A stretch of 62,590 nucleotides of DNA from assembly GCF_000964085.1 (NCBI RefSeq), contig NZ_JZRB01000032.1:1-62590 (forward strand), in the 5' to 3' direction. Below, piece by piece: positions 16,888-25,659 of the stretch (positions are counted from its first letter, which is position 1; each line of letters starts with the position of its first letter). Under the pieces are notes generated by a model that was given only the letters and a program-made list of their open reading frames with translations, was not told the DNA's origin and did no database searches. The DNA comes from Luteibacter yeojuensis. Its GTDB lineage: Bacteria; Pseudomonadota; Gammaproteobacteria; Xanthomonadales; Rhodanobacteraceae. Made by a program: the position numbers and the translations under genes.

Positions 16888-18423
16888 TCAACCTTCGACG
16901 ATTTCGCGGTCATCGGGTGAGGTGACGGCCAGTTCCGACCAGTCGAGTTCGTTCTCGAGCAGGTGGAACACATCGTCGTCGATCTCGCCCTTGTGGCGCA
17001 TCTCCAGCAGCATGTGCCGCTTCGCCTGCAGGCCCTTGCGCTTGAGCGCCGACATGCGCGTGCCGGTGACCGAATCGCGCCCGGCCTCCGCTTCCTGCCG
17101 CGCATCGGCGTAGTGCTCGCGGATCCGCCGCGCGGGCTCGTCGTTGGCTTCGCCCTCCAGCGTCGCTTCCGCGGCATCGAGCAGGCGCAGGCGCACGCGC
17201 GAGGCATCGTCCTGCATCGAGGTATCGGGCGGGAACCTGAGCACGCGCACCAGCCACGCCAGCGTGGTGCCCTGGATGACCAGCGTGCCCACCGTCACGG
17301 CGAACGCCGTGAGCACGATGAGGTCGCGCTGCGGGAAGTCATCGGGCAGGCCCAGCGCGGTGGCGAGGGTGACCAGGCCGCGCATGCCGCACCACGCCAC
17401 CACCAGGCCCTGCTGCGGCGTGGGATTGGGCACGCCCTTGCGGAAGCGGCGCAGCAGCGCGTTGTAGATCATGACCCACGCGAAGCGCACGCCGACGCAG
17501 ACCAGGAACGCCGCGCCGGCGAACCACAGCGCGTGGGTGAGCTCGGGGCCCGCCAGCCGCGACACGATGGTGCGCGCCTGCAGGCCCACCAGCAGGAAGG
17601 CGATGACGTTGGAGATGAACACCACCGCCGCCCAGACGGAATAAGCGTGCACGCGATCGCGCGGTGGCGTTTCGCCGGGCGTGACATGGGCCACGGTCAT
17701 GGCGAGGGCCACCACGCAGAGGATGGCCGAGACATGTAGCTGCTCGGCGATGATCCACGCGCCGAACACCGCGGCGAACTGCGATAGCGTGGCGCTGAGC
17801 GTGCCGCGCAGCTGGCGCGAAAGCTGGATGAGCACCTTGCCCAGCAGCCAGCCAAGCAGCAGGCCGCCGGGCACCGCGAGGAACAGCATGGGCACCGTCC
17901 GCGCCAGGCCATCGCCGGCCATGGCGGTGCGCACCGCGACGCCGAAGATAAGCAGGGCCGAGGCATCGTTGAGGAGGCTCTCGGCGGTGAGCACCTGCAC
18001 GGTGCGGCGGGGCAGGCGCAACCGGGAAAGCATGGCGGTGGCGGCGCCGGCGTCGGGCGGGGCCACGATGGCGCCCAGGGCGACCGCTGCCGCCACCGGC
18101 ATGCCGGCCCACGCCATGCCCAGCCAGGCGACGCCGGCGGTGGTCAGCACCACGGCGACGACCGCCAGGCTCACCGTGGGCAGCCAGAACCGGCGCAGCG
18201 TGCGTGGCGGCATGTCGAAGCCGGCATCCATCAGCACAGGCGCGATGAACAGCACCAGGGCCAGCTTCGGGTCCATGTCGATGTGCGGCGCCCAGGGCAG
18301 CGCCGCCACGGCGGTGCCGGCGGCCGCCAGGATGGTCGGGTAGGGCAGGGCCAGCTGGCGTGACAGGCGCAGCAGCACCACCGCCAGCAGCGACAGCAGG
18401 ATCATGCTTTCGAACAGCGCCAT
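16888..18423 (-). CDS. CPA1-family cation/proton antiporter
   Basis: A 511-residue inner-membrane antiporter. About 12 hydrophobic segments fill residues 1-400 and a charged cytoplasmic tail fills about 410-511. Family features are the discontinuous-helix block GAIVAPPDAGAATAML (usually TDPVA in Na+/H+ exchangers), and TAESLLNDASALLIF with the ND pair of ion binding. The tail repeats acidic and basic stretches that may sense pH or ions. GGGGAG precedes ATG 18423. It probably exchanges Na+ or K+ for H+. Confidence 0.92.
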   Translation of the reverse strand: MALFESMILLSLLAVVLLRLSRQLALPYPTILAAAGTAVAALPWAPHIDMDPKLALVLFIAPVLMDAGFDMPPRTLRRFWLPTVSLAVVAVVLTTAGVAWLGMAWAGMPVAAAVALGAIVAPPDAGAATAMLSRLRLPRRTVQVLTAESLLNDASALLIFGVAVRTAMAGDGLARTVPMLFLAVPGGLLLGWLLGKVLIQLSRQLRGTLSATLSQFAAVFGAWIIAEQLHVSAILCVVALAMTVAHVTPGETPPRDRVHAYSVWAAVVFISNVIAFLLVGLQARTIVSRLAGPELTHALWFAGAAFLVCVGVRFAWVMIYNALLRRFRKGVPNPTPQQGLVVAWCGMRGLVTLATALGLPDDFPQRDLIVLTAFAVTVGTLVIQGTTLAWLVRVLRFPPDTSMQDDASRVRLRLLDAAEATLEGEANDEPARRIREHYADARQEAEAGRDSVTGTRMSALKRKGLQAKRHMLLEMRHKGEIDDDVFHLLENELDWSELAVTSPDDREIVEG

Positions 18424-18522
18424 CGAGGCTCCCCGGGGCAGGCGAGCCCCCATGCTAACCGGCTCGCATCGTTTTGCGACGGTGGGTTACCATCCGGGCA
18501 TCCGTTGCTCACCGGGGTGCCG

Positions 18523-18837
18523 ATGAAACGTCTGATCATCGTGGCTTTCGCCGCCGCCGGGCTCGCCGGTTGCGCCGGCATGGCCACCAGGGTCTCGCGG
18601 CTCGAGGTGGGCATGGGCCGCGACGAGGTGTTCGACCGCCTCGGCCCCCCGGATTCCGACCGCAGCATCATCGGCTACGAAGTGGTCAGCTGGCTCGACC
18701 GCCGCCCCGGCCGCTTCTCGTTCTCGCACAAGGATTACACCGTGGTGCTGAAGGACGGCAAGGTCACCCAGTTCGGGCCGGGCCTCATCCGCCGCGACGG
18801 CAAGACCAGCCTGCAGATCGAAACGGGCGACCCGTAA
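18523..18837 (+). CDS. SmpA/OmlA (BamE-like) lipoprotein
   Basis: A 104-residue lipoprotein with lipobox LAGC (Cys18) followed by an SmpA/OmlA-type fold: RLEVGMGRDEVFDRLGPPD is the typical helix and turn, and a beta segment ends DGKVTQFGPGLIRRDG. It sits in the cell envelope. It is probably not the main BamE, since no bam or fur gene is nearby. Divergent from the antiporter. Confidence 0.8.
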   Translation: MKRLIIVAFAAAGLAGCAGMATRVSRLEVGMGRDEVFDRLGPPDSDRSIIGYEVVSWLDRRPGRFSFSHKDYTVVLKDGKVTQFGPGLIRRDGKTSLQIETGDP

Positions 18838-18846
18838 CCCCTCGCT

Positions 18847-19557
18847 TCAAATCCAGCCCCGCCGCGCGTAGACCCACAACGCCGCGTATTCGCGCACGCA
18901 GCGCGCGGTCATGGTCAGCGCCTCGCGCCGCGGCAGCCAGCGGGCCGAGGCCGCCAGCACGGCATCGTCATCGTCGGGCGCGGGTGCCGGGGCCACGCGT
19001 ATGCCCTCGTGGCGGAACGCCGCCTGTGCCCGCCGCATGTGGATGGGCGAGGTGACGAGGACGATGTCGCCCAGCCCGTTCGCGCGCAGCATCGCCGCCG
19101 AATTCCGCGCGTTCTCGTGGGTGTTGGCGCTAAGGGCTTCCACGCGCAGGTCGGCCGCCGGTATGCCGGATAGGGTATAGCCGGCCGCCAGCGCCTGTGC
19201 CTGGTCGCTGCCCGAGACCAGCACCAGGGGCGCGTAGCCCTCGCGCCACAGGTTGAGCCCCATGCCCGCGCGGGTGCCGCTGCGCGACCACGGGCCTGCC
19301 GGTATGGCACCGCCACCCAGCACGACGATGGCACCCGCGCGCGTGGGCGCCGCTGCCGGGGCCACCAGCCCCTGGCGCAGCCCCAGCGCCAGCGCGGGCG
19401 ATGACGCCACCCAGATCCACGCCACCGCCAGCAGCCCCGTGGCCAGCGCCGCGCGTGGCCGGCGCAGCAGCACCAGCGCGGTGGCCGCGAGGCCGACGAG
19501 CAGGGCTTGCACGGCAGGGTGGAGCAGGCGCGCCACGATGTATTCCAGTACAGGCAC
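18847..19557 (-). CDS. YdcF/DUF218-family membrane protein
   Basis: A 236-residue protein with two N-terminal membrane helices (to about residue 55) and a DUF218 domain: AIVVLGGGAIP, PLVLVSGSD, EALSANTHENARNSAAML and DIVLVTSPIHMRRA. Members of this family (SanA, ElyC, YdcF) affect envelope integrity; the activity is unknown. The GTG at 19557 is chosen because it gives an N-terminus just before the first helix; the frame is open further upstream into the exopolysaccharide promoter region. The gap 19558-19715 shows no convincing promoter by eye. Confidence 0.82.
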   Translation of the reverse strand: MPVLEYIVARLLHPAVQALLVGLAATALVLLRRPRAALATGLLAVAWIWVASSPALALGLRQGLVAPAAAPTRAGAIVVLGGGAIPAGPWSRSGTRAGMGLNLWREGYAPLVLVSGSDQAQALAAGYTLSGIPAADLRVEALSANTHENARNSAAMLRANGLGDIVLVTSPIHMRRAQAAFRHEGIRVAPAPAPDDDDAVLAASARWLPRREALTMTARCVREYAALWVYARRGWI

Positions 19558-19715
19558 CGGCTCGTCCAGCGGTATCCCGGGGGAGGTCCATGATCCCCCA
19601 AAGCCGCTGCGCACACCGTCGGCCGGATGGCATAGGCGGGCTGTCGGAATGGACGCGGCACGCGGTTGAAATGACGATACCGGCCGAGTGAAACACACAG
19701 GGGCGGGTGGTCATC

Positions 19716-20339
19716 ATGAAGCATTGGAATCGCGTCGCCGTCATCGTCGCCGCCTTGCAACTGGCAGCGTGCGCCACGGGGGGGAGCTCGCTGCCGCCGC
19801 CGAAGGCCGATGCGGAAAGTCCGGTGGTTGAGTCGTATCTCATCGGCGTGGACGACCAGTTGCAGGTCACCGTCTGGCATAACCCCGACCTGAGCGTCAG
19901 CGTGCCGGTACGCCCGGACGGGAAGATCACCGTGCCGCTGGTGGGCGACATCGCCGCCGGTGGCCGCACCACCGACCAGGTGGGTAGCGAGATCCAGCAG
20001 AAGCTGGGCCAGTTCATCCGCGACCCGCAGGTGGCGGTGATCCTCACCGCGCTGCGCAGCCACGAATACCTTTCGCGCGTGCGCGTCACCGGCGCCGTGC
20101 GCAGCCCCATCTCGATCCCGTATCGCCAGGGCATGACCGTGCTCGACGCGGTGCTGGCCGCGGGCGGTACCACCGAGTTCGCCGCGCCCGACCGCACCGA
20201 GCTCTACCGCCACACCGACAAGGGCAGCACGCAGGCGTACTCGGTGCGCCTGGAAAAGATCCTGCAGCAGGGCGACCTGGCCAATAACTACCCGGTGCAG
20301 CCGGGTGACGTGATCACCGTTCCGCAGCGCACCTTCTGA
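19716..20339 (+). CDS. Exopolysaccharide export lipoprotein (Wza/EpsE family)
   Basis: A 207-residue outer-membrane polysaccharide export protein. The lipobox LAAC lies near residue 19. Then come the poly-export domain (YLIGVDDQLQVTVWHNPDLS, VPLVGDIAAGG) and a SLBB domain (VTGAVRSPISIPYRQGMTVLDAVLAAGG), ending in QPGDVITVPQRTF. It is short like XrtA-associated export proteins and lacks the long C-terminal helix of Wza. It is the first gene of an operon reaching at least 31022. The ATG at 19716 follows a G-rich stretch; an upstream in-frame GTG is possible. Confidence 0.93.
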   Translation: MKHWNRVAVIVAALQLAACATGGSSLPPPKADAESPVVESYLIGVDDQLQVTVWHNPDLSVSVPVRPDGKITVPLVGDIAAGGRTTDQVGSEIQQKLGQFIRDPQVAVILTALRSHEYLSRVRVTGAVRSPISIPYRQGMTVLDAVLAAGGTTEFAAPDRTELYRHTDKGSTQAYSVRLEKILQQGDLANNYPVQPGDVITVPQRTF

Positions 20340-20349
20340 GGAAATATCG

Positions 20350-21882
20350 ATGAGTGGTGAAGTCGTTCCGTTCACGGGCATGCTGCCCGCCCTGGTGGGC
20401 GAAGCACGCCGCCGCCGCCTCACCATGGGCATGGTGTTCGCCGGCATCGCGCTGGTGGCCCTGCTGGTGGGGGCGCTTTGGCCGAAGAAGTACGAGGCCT
20501 CGGTGACCATCCTGGCGCAGGAGAGCAGCATCATCACGCCGCTGATGGAAGGCGCCGCCTCCGCCACCGGCACGAAGAACCGCGCCGGCATCGCCCGCGA
20601 CGTGATCTTCAGCCAGAAGGTGCTCGACGACGTGCTGAAGACCGGCGGCTGGACGGCCAGCCACCCCTCGCCGGTGGAGCGTGACAAGATCATCGACGGC
20701 ATCAAGGCGCGCACCAAGATCGCCAACAGCCGCGACAACCTCATCACCATCAGCTATTTCGACTCCGATCCGCGGCGCGCCTTCGAGGTGACCCGCGCAT
20801 TCGGCCAGCTGTTCATCAGCGAGAGCCTGGCGTCGAAGCAGCAGGAAAGCCGCGAGGCCTACGAGTTCATCAACAGCCAGGTGGAGGCCTACCGCACCAA
20901 GCTGACCGATGCCGAGGACAAGCTGAAGGCCTACCGCGAAGCCAACGCCGACGCCCGCCCGGGCAGCGAGACCGACACCAACTCGCGCATCAGCCAGCTG
21001 CGCACGCAGATCGAATCCAACCGCATGGATTACATGCAGAAGGTCTCGCAGGCCGGCGCGCTGTCGTCGCAGCTCAATGGCGAATCCGAAGTCAACGCCG
21101 TGCAGACGGTGGGTGGGGTGTACCAGACCCAGCTGGCCGACCTGCAGGGCCAGCTCGACAAGCTGCGCCTGACCTACACCGACGAATACCCCGACGTGGT
21201 GCGCCTGCGCCACCAGATCGAGGACGTGCGCCGGCAGATGGCCACGGCCGATGCCACGCGCCCCGTGGGCAGCGGCACGCCGGTGGACCACACCGTCGCC
21301 ATGAACCCGGTGTACCAGCAGATGCGCATCCAGCTGGCGCAGACCCGTGCCGACGCCGCCGCCAGCGCCTCGCGCGTCAGCGCCAGCGAAGGCATGCTGC
21401 AGGCCGAGCTGGAGCGCAGCAAGCGCATCGCCAACTCCGAGAACGTGGTGGCCGAGCTCACCCGCGACTACAACGTCAACCGCGATGTGTACCAGGACCT
21501 GCTGAAGCGCCGCGAGAACGCCCGCGTGTCGATGAACCTCGATGCCGAACAGCGTGGCCTCAACTTCCTCGTGCAGAACCCGGCCGTGATGCCGCTGGTG
21601 CCCTCGGGCCTGCGCTTCATGCACTTTGGCCTCGCCGGGCTCGCGCTCGCCCTGGCCGTGCCGCTGGGCCTGCTGTTCATGGTGGCCCGCTTCGACCCGC
21701 GCGTGCGCTCCGTCGCGCAGCTGGAACTGGCCACCGGGTTCCCCGTGCTTGCCTCGGTGCCGTTCTACCCGACGCCGCGCGACCGTCGCCGCAGCCAGGT
21801 GCAGAACATGATGCTGGGCATGATCGTGCTTGGCGTCGGCATGGTGTACCTCCTCGTGATCTGGCTCCGCCTGAAGGGCTAA
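20350..21882 (+). CDS. Exopolysaccharide chain-length determinant (Wzz/GumC, XrtA type)
   Basis: A 510-residue inner-membrane polysaccharide co-polymerase. One helix lies near residues 27-46 and another pair at the C-terminus (about 420-440 and 480-505), with a long periplasmic coiled-coil region between. The N-terminal block WPKKYEASVTILAQESS and the C-terminal PAVMPLVPSGLRFMHF are Wzz-like. There is no kinase domain; the CpsD-like protein is encoded separately next. It sets chain length and links the flippase/polymerase to the export channel. 10 bp from the previous stop. Confidence 0.92.
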   Translation: MSGEVVPFTGMLPALVGEARRRRLTMGMVFAGIALVALLVGALWPKKYEASVTILAQESSIITPLMEGAASATGTKNRAGIARDVIFSQKVLDDVLKTGGWTASHPSPVERDKIIDGIKARTKIANSRDNLITISYFDSDPRRAFEVTRAFGQLFISESLASKQQESREAYEFINSQVEAYRTKLTDAEDKLKAYREANADARPGSETDTNSRISQLRTQIESNRMDYMQKVSQAGALSSQLNGESEVNAVQTVGGVYQTQLADLQGQLDKLRLTYTDEYPDVVRLRHQIEDVRRQMATADATRPVGSGTPVDHTVAMNPVYQQMRIQLAQTRADAAASASRVSASEGMLQAELERSKRIANSENVVAELTRDYNVNRDVYQDLLKRRENARVSMNLDAEQRGLNFLVQNPAVMPLVPSGLRFMHFGLAGLALALAVPLGLLFMVARFDPRVRSVAQLELATGFPVLASVPFYPTPRDRRRSQVQNMMLGMIVLGVGMVYLLVIWLRLKG

Positions 21883-21894
21883 AGGACATTCGAG

Positions 21895-22653
21895 ATGGCC
21901 GTGAACAACATCGACATCGGCGACGTGCTCGCCACCGCCCACGACGACGCGCATGCCACGCCGAACCATTCCATCGCGCGGATGCGCGAGGAGCAGGGCG
22001 CCCTGTCGCCGATTGACTGCGAGCGCAAGCGCCTCATCCATCGCGAGGAATCCGTCCGCCAGCAGTCCGATGCGTTCCGCGGCATCCGCACGCGGTTGCT
22101 CGAGATGGGTGGCGACAGCAACTTCATCACCCTCGTGTGCTCGGTGAGCCCGCGCTCGGGCGGCAGTTTCGTCGCACGCAACCTGGCCACGGCCTTCGCC
22201 TTCGACGAGTCGAAGACCAGCCTGCTGATCGACGCCAACCTGCGCTACCCGAACCAGCACAAGGCGCTCGGCGTGGAGCCCACCACCGGTGGCCTCGTCG
22301 ATTTCCTCGAGCACCCCTCGCGCGGCATCGCCTCGATCATGTACCAGACGGGCGTGCCGCGCCTGCGCATGATCCCGGCCGGCAAGGCGCGCGAAAATAG
22401 CAGCGAGTACTTCTCGTCGTTCCGCATGCGCGCGGTGCTGGATTCGCTGCGCTGCCGCTACACCGACCGCTACCTGTTCCTCGACGGGCCGCCGGTGAAG
22501 GGCGCGCCCGATGCCCGCATCCTCTCCGACCTGGCCGATTTCGTGGTGCTGGTGGCCGGCTACGGCCGCGACACCCCGGCGGCGATCAACCAGGCCGTCG
22601 CCAATTTCGACCCCGCCAAGCTCGCCGGCGTGGTGTTCAACGAATCGCCGTGA
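21895..22653 (+). CDS. CpsD/CapB-like protein with degenerate P-loop
   Basis: A 252-residue homologue of bacterial tyrosine autokinases that partner Wzz proteins. Blocks RQQSDAFRGIRTRLLEMG, LLIDANLRYPNQHKALG (Walker A-prime) and YLFLDGPPV (Walker B) are in place. However, the Walker A loop at residues about 82-90 reads SVSPRSGGS and lacks the invariant lysine of GEGKS/T, and no C-terminal tyrosine cluster is seen. It is therefore probably a non-hydrolysing pseudokinase with a structural role. The stop overlaps an alternative start of the next gene. Confidence 0.88.
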   Translation: MAVNNIDIGDVLATAHDDAHATPNHSIARMREEQGALSPIDCERKRLIHREESVRQQSDAFRGIRTRLLEMGGDSNFITLVCSVSPRSGGSFVARNLATAFAFDESKTSLLIDANLRYPNQHKALGVEPTTGGLVDFLEHPSRGIASIMYQTGVPRLRMIPAGKARENSSEYFSSFRMRAVLDSLRCRYTDRYLFLDGPPVKGAPDARILSDLADFVVLVAGYGRDTPAAINQAVANFDPAKLAGVVFNESP

Positions 22654-22676
22654 GCCTTGGGGCCAGGGGAGGGAAC

Positions 22677-24044
22677 ATGCCGGCCTTGAAGAAGCTCACC
22701 TGTTCGGTGGCGCTGGGCCTGGCGTGCCTGCCGGCGCTGGGCCAGGCGGGCACGCTGGATTACTCGCTGTACGCGGGGCTGGAGCACAGCAACAACATCG
22801 CGCTGTCATCGGATAACCCGGTGAGCGAGAACGTGCTGACGCCCGGCGCGACGTTCCAGTTCACCCAGATGGGCTCCACGTTCCAGGCCAACGTGGCCGG
22901 CACGTTCGAGTACCGCAAGTACCTGCAGAACCACTTCGACTCGCAGACCCAGACCCAGCTGGCCGGCCAGGGCAACTGGACGATCATGCCCGATCGCCTG
23001 GATTTCGCGGTGGAGGACTACGCCGGCGTGCAGCCGGTGGACCAGCTCTCGGCCGATTCGCCCGATAACCAGCAGCAGACCAACGTGCTGGCGCTCGGGC
23101 CCACGCTGAAGCTGCGCTTTGGCGATTCCACGCGCGCCCAGGTGGAGCTGCGCTTCATCAACAGCTATGCCTCGAAGGTGGACGACTTCGATTCGAAGCG
23201 CGGCCTGGCGGCGTTCCGCCTGTTCCGCGACCTGACGCCCACCGACACGATCTCGGGCAATGTCGAGTTCCAGCACGTGAACTTCGACAACCAGCCCAGC
23301 AGCGCCGATTACGATCGCAAGGAAGCCTACCTGCGCTATACCAGCCAGCTGGCCCACTTCGACGCCAACATCATGGCCGGCGGCACGCGGCTGGATTTCA
23401 ACCAGGGCCGCGACCGCTCCGCGCCGCTGCTGCGCCTGCAACTGGGCTGGCAGCCCACCATCCGCAACTCGCTCACCATCACGGGCGCGTACCAGTACGC
23501 GGACGCGGCCACCGATCTCATGACCTCGCCCACGGTCTACGGCCTGGGCGCCGCCGACAGCGCCAGCCGTGCCGAGGCCATCGACCCGTTCGCCAACACC
23601 GGCGGGCTTGGCCGCGGCAGCCTGACGGGCATCGGCATCGGCAGTGCCGTGATCGGGTCGCAGGTCTACAAGGAAAAGCGGCTCGACGCGACGTGGAGCT
23701 GGAAGAGCGAGCGCCTCACCATCACGGTGTCGCCGGCATGGAACCGCCTGCGCTACATCGACGACCGCACCTTCGACCAGACCGGCAAGGGCATCAGCGC
23801 GGGCGTGGGCTACCGCCTCTCGCCGACCCTGACCCTCACCGGCTTCGGCACCTACGACCGGCTCAATTACGACGCGATAGCGCGCCGCGACAACACGGTG
23901 CGCATGGGCCTCGACCTTGGCCAGCAGTGGAACCGCCACTGGAGCTGGCATGCATCCGTGGCACGCGAGCGCCGCAACAGCGACGCCGTGGGCCAGAGCT
24001 ACCGCGAAAGCGAGTTCTTCGTCGGCGTGGTCTACAGGAGGTAA
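22677..24044 (+). CDS. Outer-membrane beta-barrel protein of EPS operon
   Basis: A 455-residue protein with a signal peptide (ending GQA, about residue 23) and a mature part made of alternating amphipathic strands, ending in the barrel-type FFVGVVYRR. It resembles the EpsL/XrtA-associated barrel proteins proposed to carry or shape exopolysaccharide across the outer membrane. ATG 22677 follows the strong AGGGGAGGGAAC; a GTG at 22650 overlapping the previous stop is less likely because the signal peptide begins later. Confidence 0.88.
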   Translation: MPALKKLTCSVALGLACLPALGQAGTLDYSLYAGLEHSNNIALSSDNPVSENVLTPGATFQFTQMGSTFQANVAGTFEYRKYLQNHFDSQTQTQLAGQGNWTIMPDRLDFAVEDYAGVQPVDQLSADSPDNQQQTNVLALGPTLKLRFGDSTRAQVELRFINSYASKVDDFDSKRGLAAFRLFRDLTPTDTISGNVEFQHVNFDNQPSSADYDRKEAYLRYTSQLAHFDANIMAGGTRLDFNQGRDRSAPLLRLQLGWQPTIRNSLTITGAYQYADAATDLMTSPTVYGLGAADSASRAEAIDPFANTGGLGRGSLTGIGIGSAVIGSQVYKEKRLDATWSWKSERLTITVSPAWNRLRYIDDRTFDQTGKGISAGVGYRLSPTLTLTGFGTYDRLNYDAIARRDNTVRMGLDLGQQWNRHWSWHASVARERRNSDAVGQSYRESEFFVGVVYRR

Positions 24045-24049
24045 GCAGC

Positions 24050-24826
24050 ATGCGACACGACCCCGAGTTGCCGTTCTTCTTCGGAGCCGATGGCGGCCTG
24101 TTCGGCATGTACCACGCACCCGCCACGCCGCCGCGCCGCGCGGTGCTGATGTGCCCGCCGCTGGGGCAGGAGCTGATCCGTACCCACCGCCTGCATCGCC
24201 AGCTGGCGCAGCAACTGGCCGCGCAGGGCGTGGCGGTGCTGCGTTTCGATTACCACGGCACCGGCGATTCAGCCGGGTACAGCGCCGAAGTGGACTGGAA
24301 CCGCTGCGTGGGCGATGCGGTCACCGCGGCGGGCGAGCTGCGTTCGCGCGCGGGCGTGGACCGCATCGTCGCGTTCGGTGCGCGGCTGGGCGGCAGCATC
24401 GCGCTGGCGGCTGCCGACCGCGCCCGTTTCGCCGAGGTGATCGCGTGGGACCCGGTGGTGGATGGCGACGACTACGTCGCCGCCCTCGATGCCATGCAGG
24501 CCGCGCTGCGCGAGGATGCCGACCGCTTCAACCAGCCGCGCTCGCACGCCGACGTGGCCGAACAGTGGCTGGGCTTCGATATCGGCGACAGCCTGCGCCG
24601 CCAGATCACCGCGCTACGCGTGCAGCCGGCCAGCGTGCCCACGCTGGTGCTCGACTCCATGCCCGCCGGTGGCGCACCGCGCTGGGAACACCTGGTCTCG
24701 CGCCGGGGCAAGGTCGCGGCCATCGCGCCGCCCACGCCCTGGACCGACCTGCGCCGCCTCGAGGCAGCGATCCTGTCGCACCCGCTGATCCAGGCCGTGA
24801 CCGGCCGCCTGGCGGAGGAAGCATGA
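24050..24826 (+). CDS. Alpha/beta-hydrolase fold protein, exosortase-A 'hydrolase 2' type
   Basis: A 258-residue cytosolic alpha/beta-hydrolase-fold protein. Recognisable parts are VLMCPPLGQE, the strand and turn RFDYHGTGDS, and the region expected to be the nucleophile elbow, FGARLGGS. In that position the usual G-x-Ser-x-G reads G-A-R-L-G, so the catalytic serine appears missing. Genes of this kind occur as a pair in exosortase-A polysaccharide clusters with unknown function. CAGGAGG precedes the ATG, and its stop overlaps the next gene. Confidence 0.82.
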   Translation: MRHDPELPFFFGADGGLFGMYHAPATPPRRAVLMCPPLGQELIRTHRLHRQLAQQLAAQGVAVLRFDYHGTGDSAGYSAEVDWNRCVGDAVTAAGELRSRAGVDRIVAFGARLGGSIALAAADRARFAEVIAWDPVVDGDDYVAALDAMQAALREDADRFNQPRSHADVAEQWLGFDIGDSLRRQITALRVQPASVPTLVLDSMPAGGAPRWEHLVSRRGKVAAIAPPTPWTDLRRLEAAILSHPLIQAVTGRLAEEA

Positions 24827-25659
24827 TGCGCGAGGAAGCCTTCCGATTCGGCCGCGCCCGCCACCTTGTCGGCATCGCCGGCGTGCCCGATGGCGCGTGG
24901 GGCGAGACGGGTGTGATCGTACTCAACGCCGGGCTCGTGCATCGCATCGGCCCGTTCCGCCTGCACGTGGACCTCACCCGGCAGCTCAACGCCGCGGGCT
25001 ACCCCACGCTGCGCTTCGATCTTTCCACGCTGGGTGACAGTGGCGCCAGCGGCGGCGGCCTGACCCGTACCCAACAGGTGTGCGCCGATGTGGATGACGC
25101 GATGAAGCTGCTCTCCGAGCGCGCCGGCTGCCAGAATTTCGTGCTGGTGGGCCTGTGCTCCGGTGCGCAGAACGCGCACACCGTGGCGGCCAGCGACCCG
25201 CGCGTCAGCGGCGCCGTGTTCCTCGATGGCTACGCGTACCGCACGCTGGGCTACAAGCTGCGCCACTACCTGCCGCGCGTGCTCGACCCCGCGCGCTGGG
25301 CACGCTTCCTGCGCCACCGCGCCGGTGGCGGCGGCGGGGAAGCCAAGGGCGCGGCCGATCCGGTCTTCGCCGTGGCGCCCGCGCCGCGCGAGGAGGTGAT
25401 CGCCGATTTCACCGGCATGGTGGGCCGCGGCATGAAGCTCTACCTCGTTTACTCCGGCGGCATCAGCTACTGCTTCAACCACGCGCGCCAGTTCCGCGAA
25501 TGCTTCGGCAAGGTCATGGACCACCCGGGCATCACCACGAGCTACCGCGCGGAAACCGACCACACCTACATCCTTAGCGGCGACCGCGCGCGGCTCGTCG
25601 ATGGCATCGGCGGCTGGCTGGCGCGGAACTTCCCGCCCGCCGCGGGGAGGCACGCATGA
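24823..25659 (+). CDS. Alpha/beta-hydrolase fold protein, exosortase-A 'hydrolase 1' type
   Basis: A 278-residue second member of the pair. Blocks are VIVLNAGLVHRIGPFRLHVDL, LRFDLSTLGDSG and the elbow VGLCSGAQNA, in which cysteine takes the nucleophile position (G-L-C-S-G). A distal His (TDHTYILSG) is present. A thiol-type acyl hydrolase or acyltransferase is conceivable, perhaps acting on a carrier-bound acyl group; this is inference. Start ATG 24823 overlaps the previous stop; the next codon is also ATG. Confidence 0.82.
   Translation: MMREEAFRFGRARHLVGIAGVPDGAWGETGVIVLNAGLVHRIGPFRLHVDLTRQLNAAGYPTLRFDLSTLGDSGASGGGLTRTQQVCADVDDAMKLLSERAGCQNFVLVGLCSGAQNAHTVAASDPRVSGAVFLDGYAYRTLGYKLRHYLPRVLDPARWARFLRHRAGGGGGEAKGAADPVFAVAPAPREEVIADFTGMVGRGMKLYLVYSGGISYCFNHARQFRECFGKVMDHPGITTSYRAETDHTYILSGDRARLVDGIGGWLARNFPPAAGRHA

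Noticed and set aside
19558-19715. Promoter or sigma-54 site before the exopolysaccharide operon
   Set aside because: TTGAAA near 19664 has no acceptable -10 partner and no GG-N10-GC element is clear; I could not support a call.
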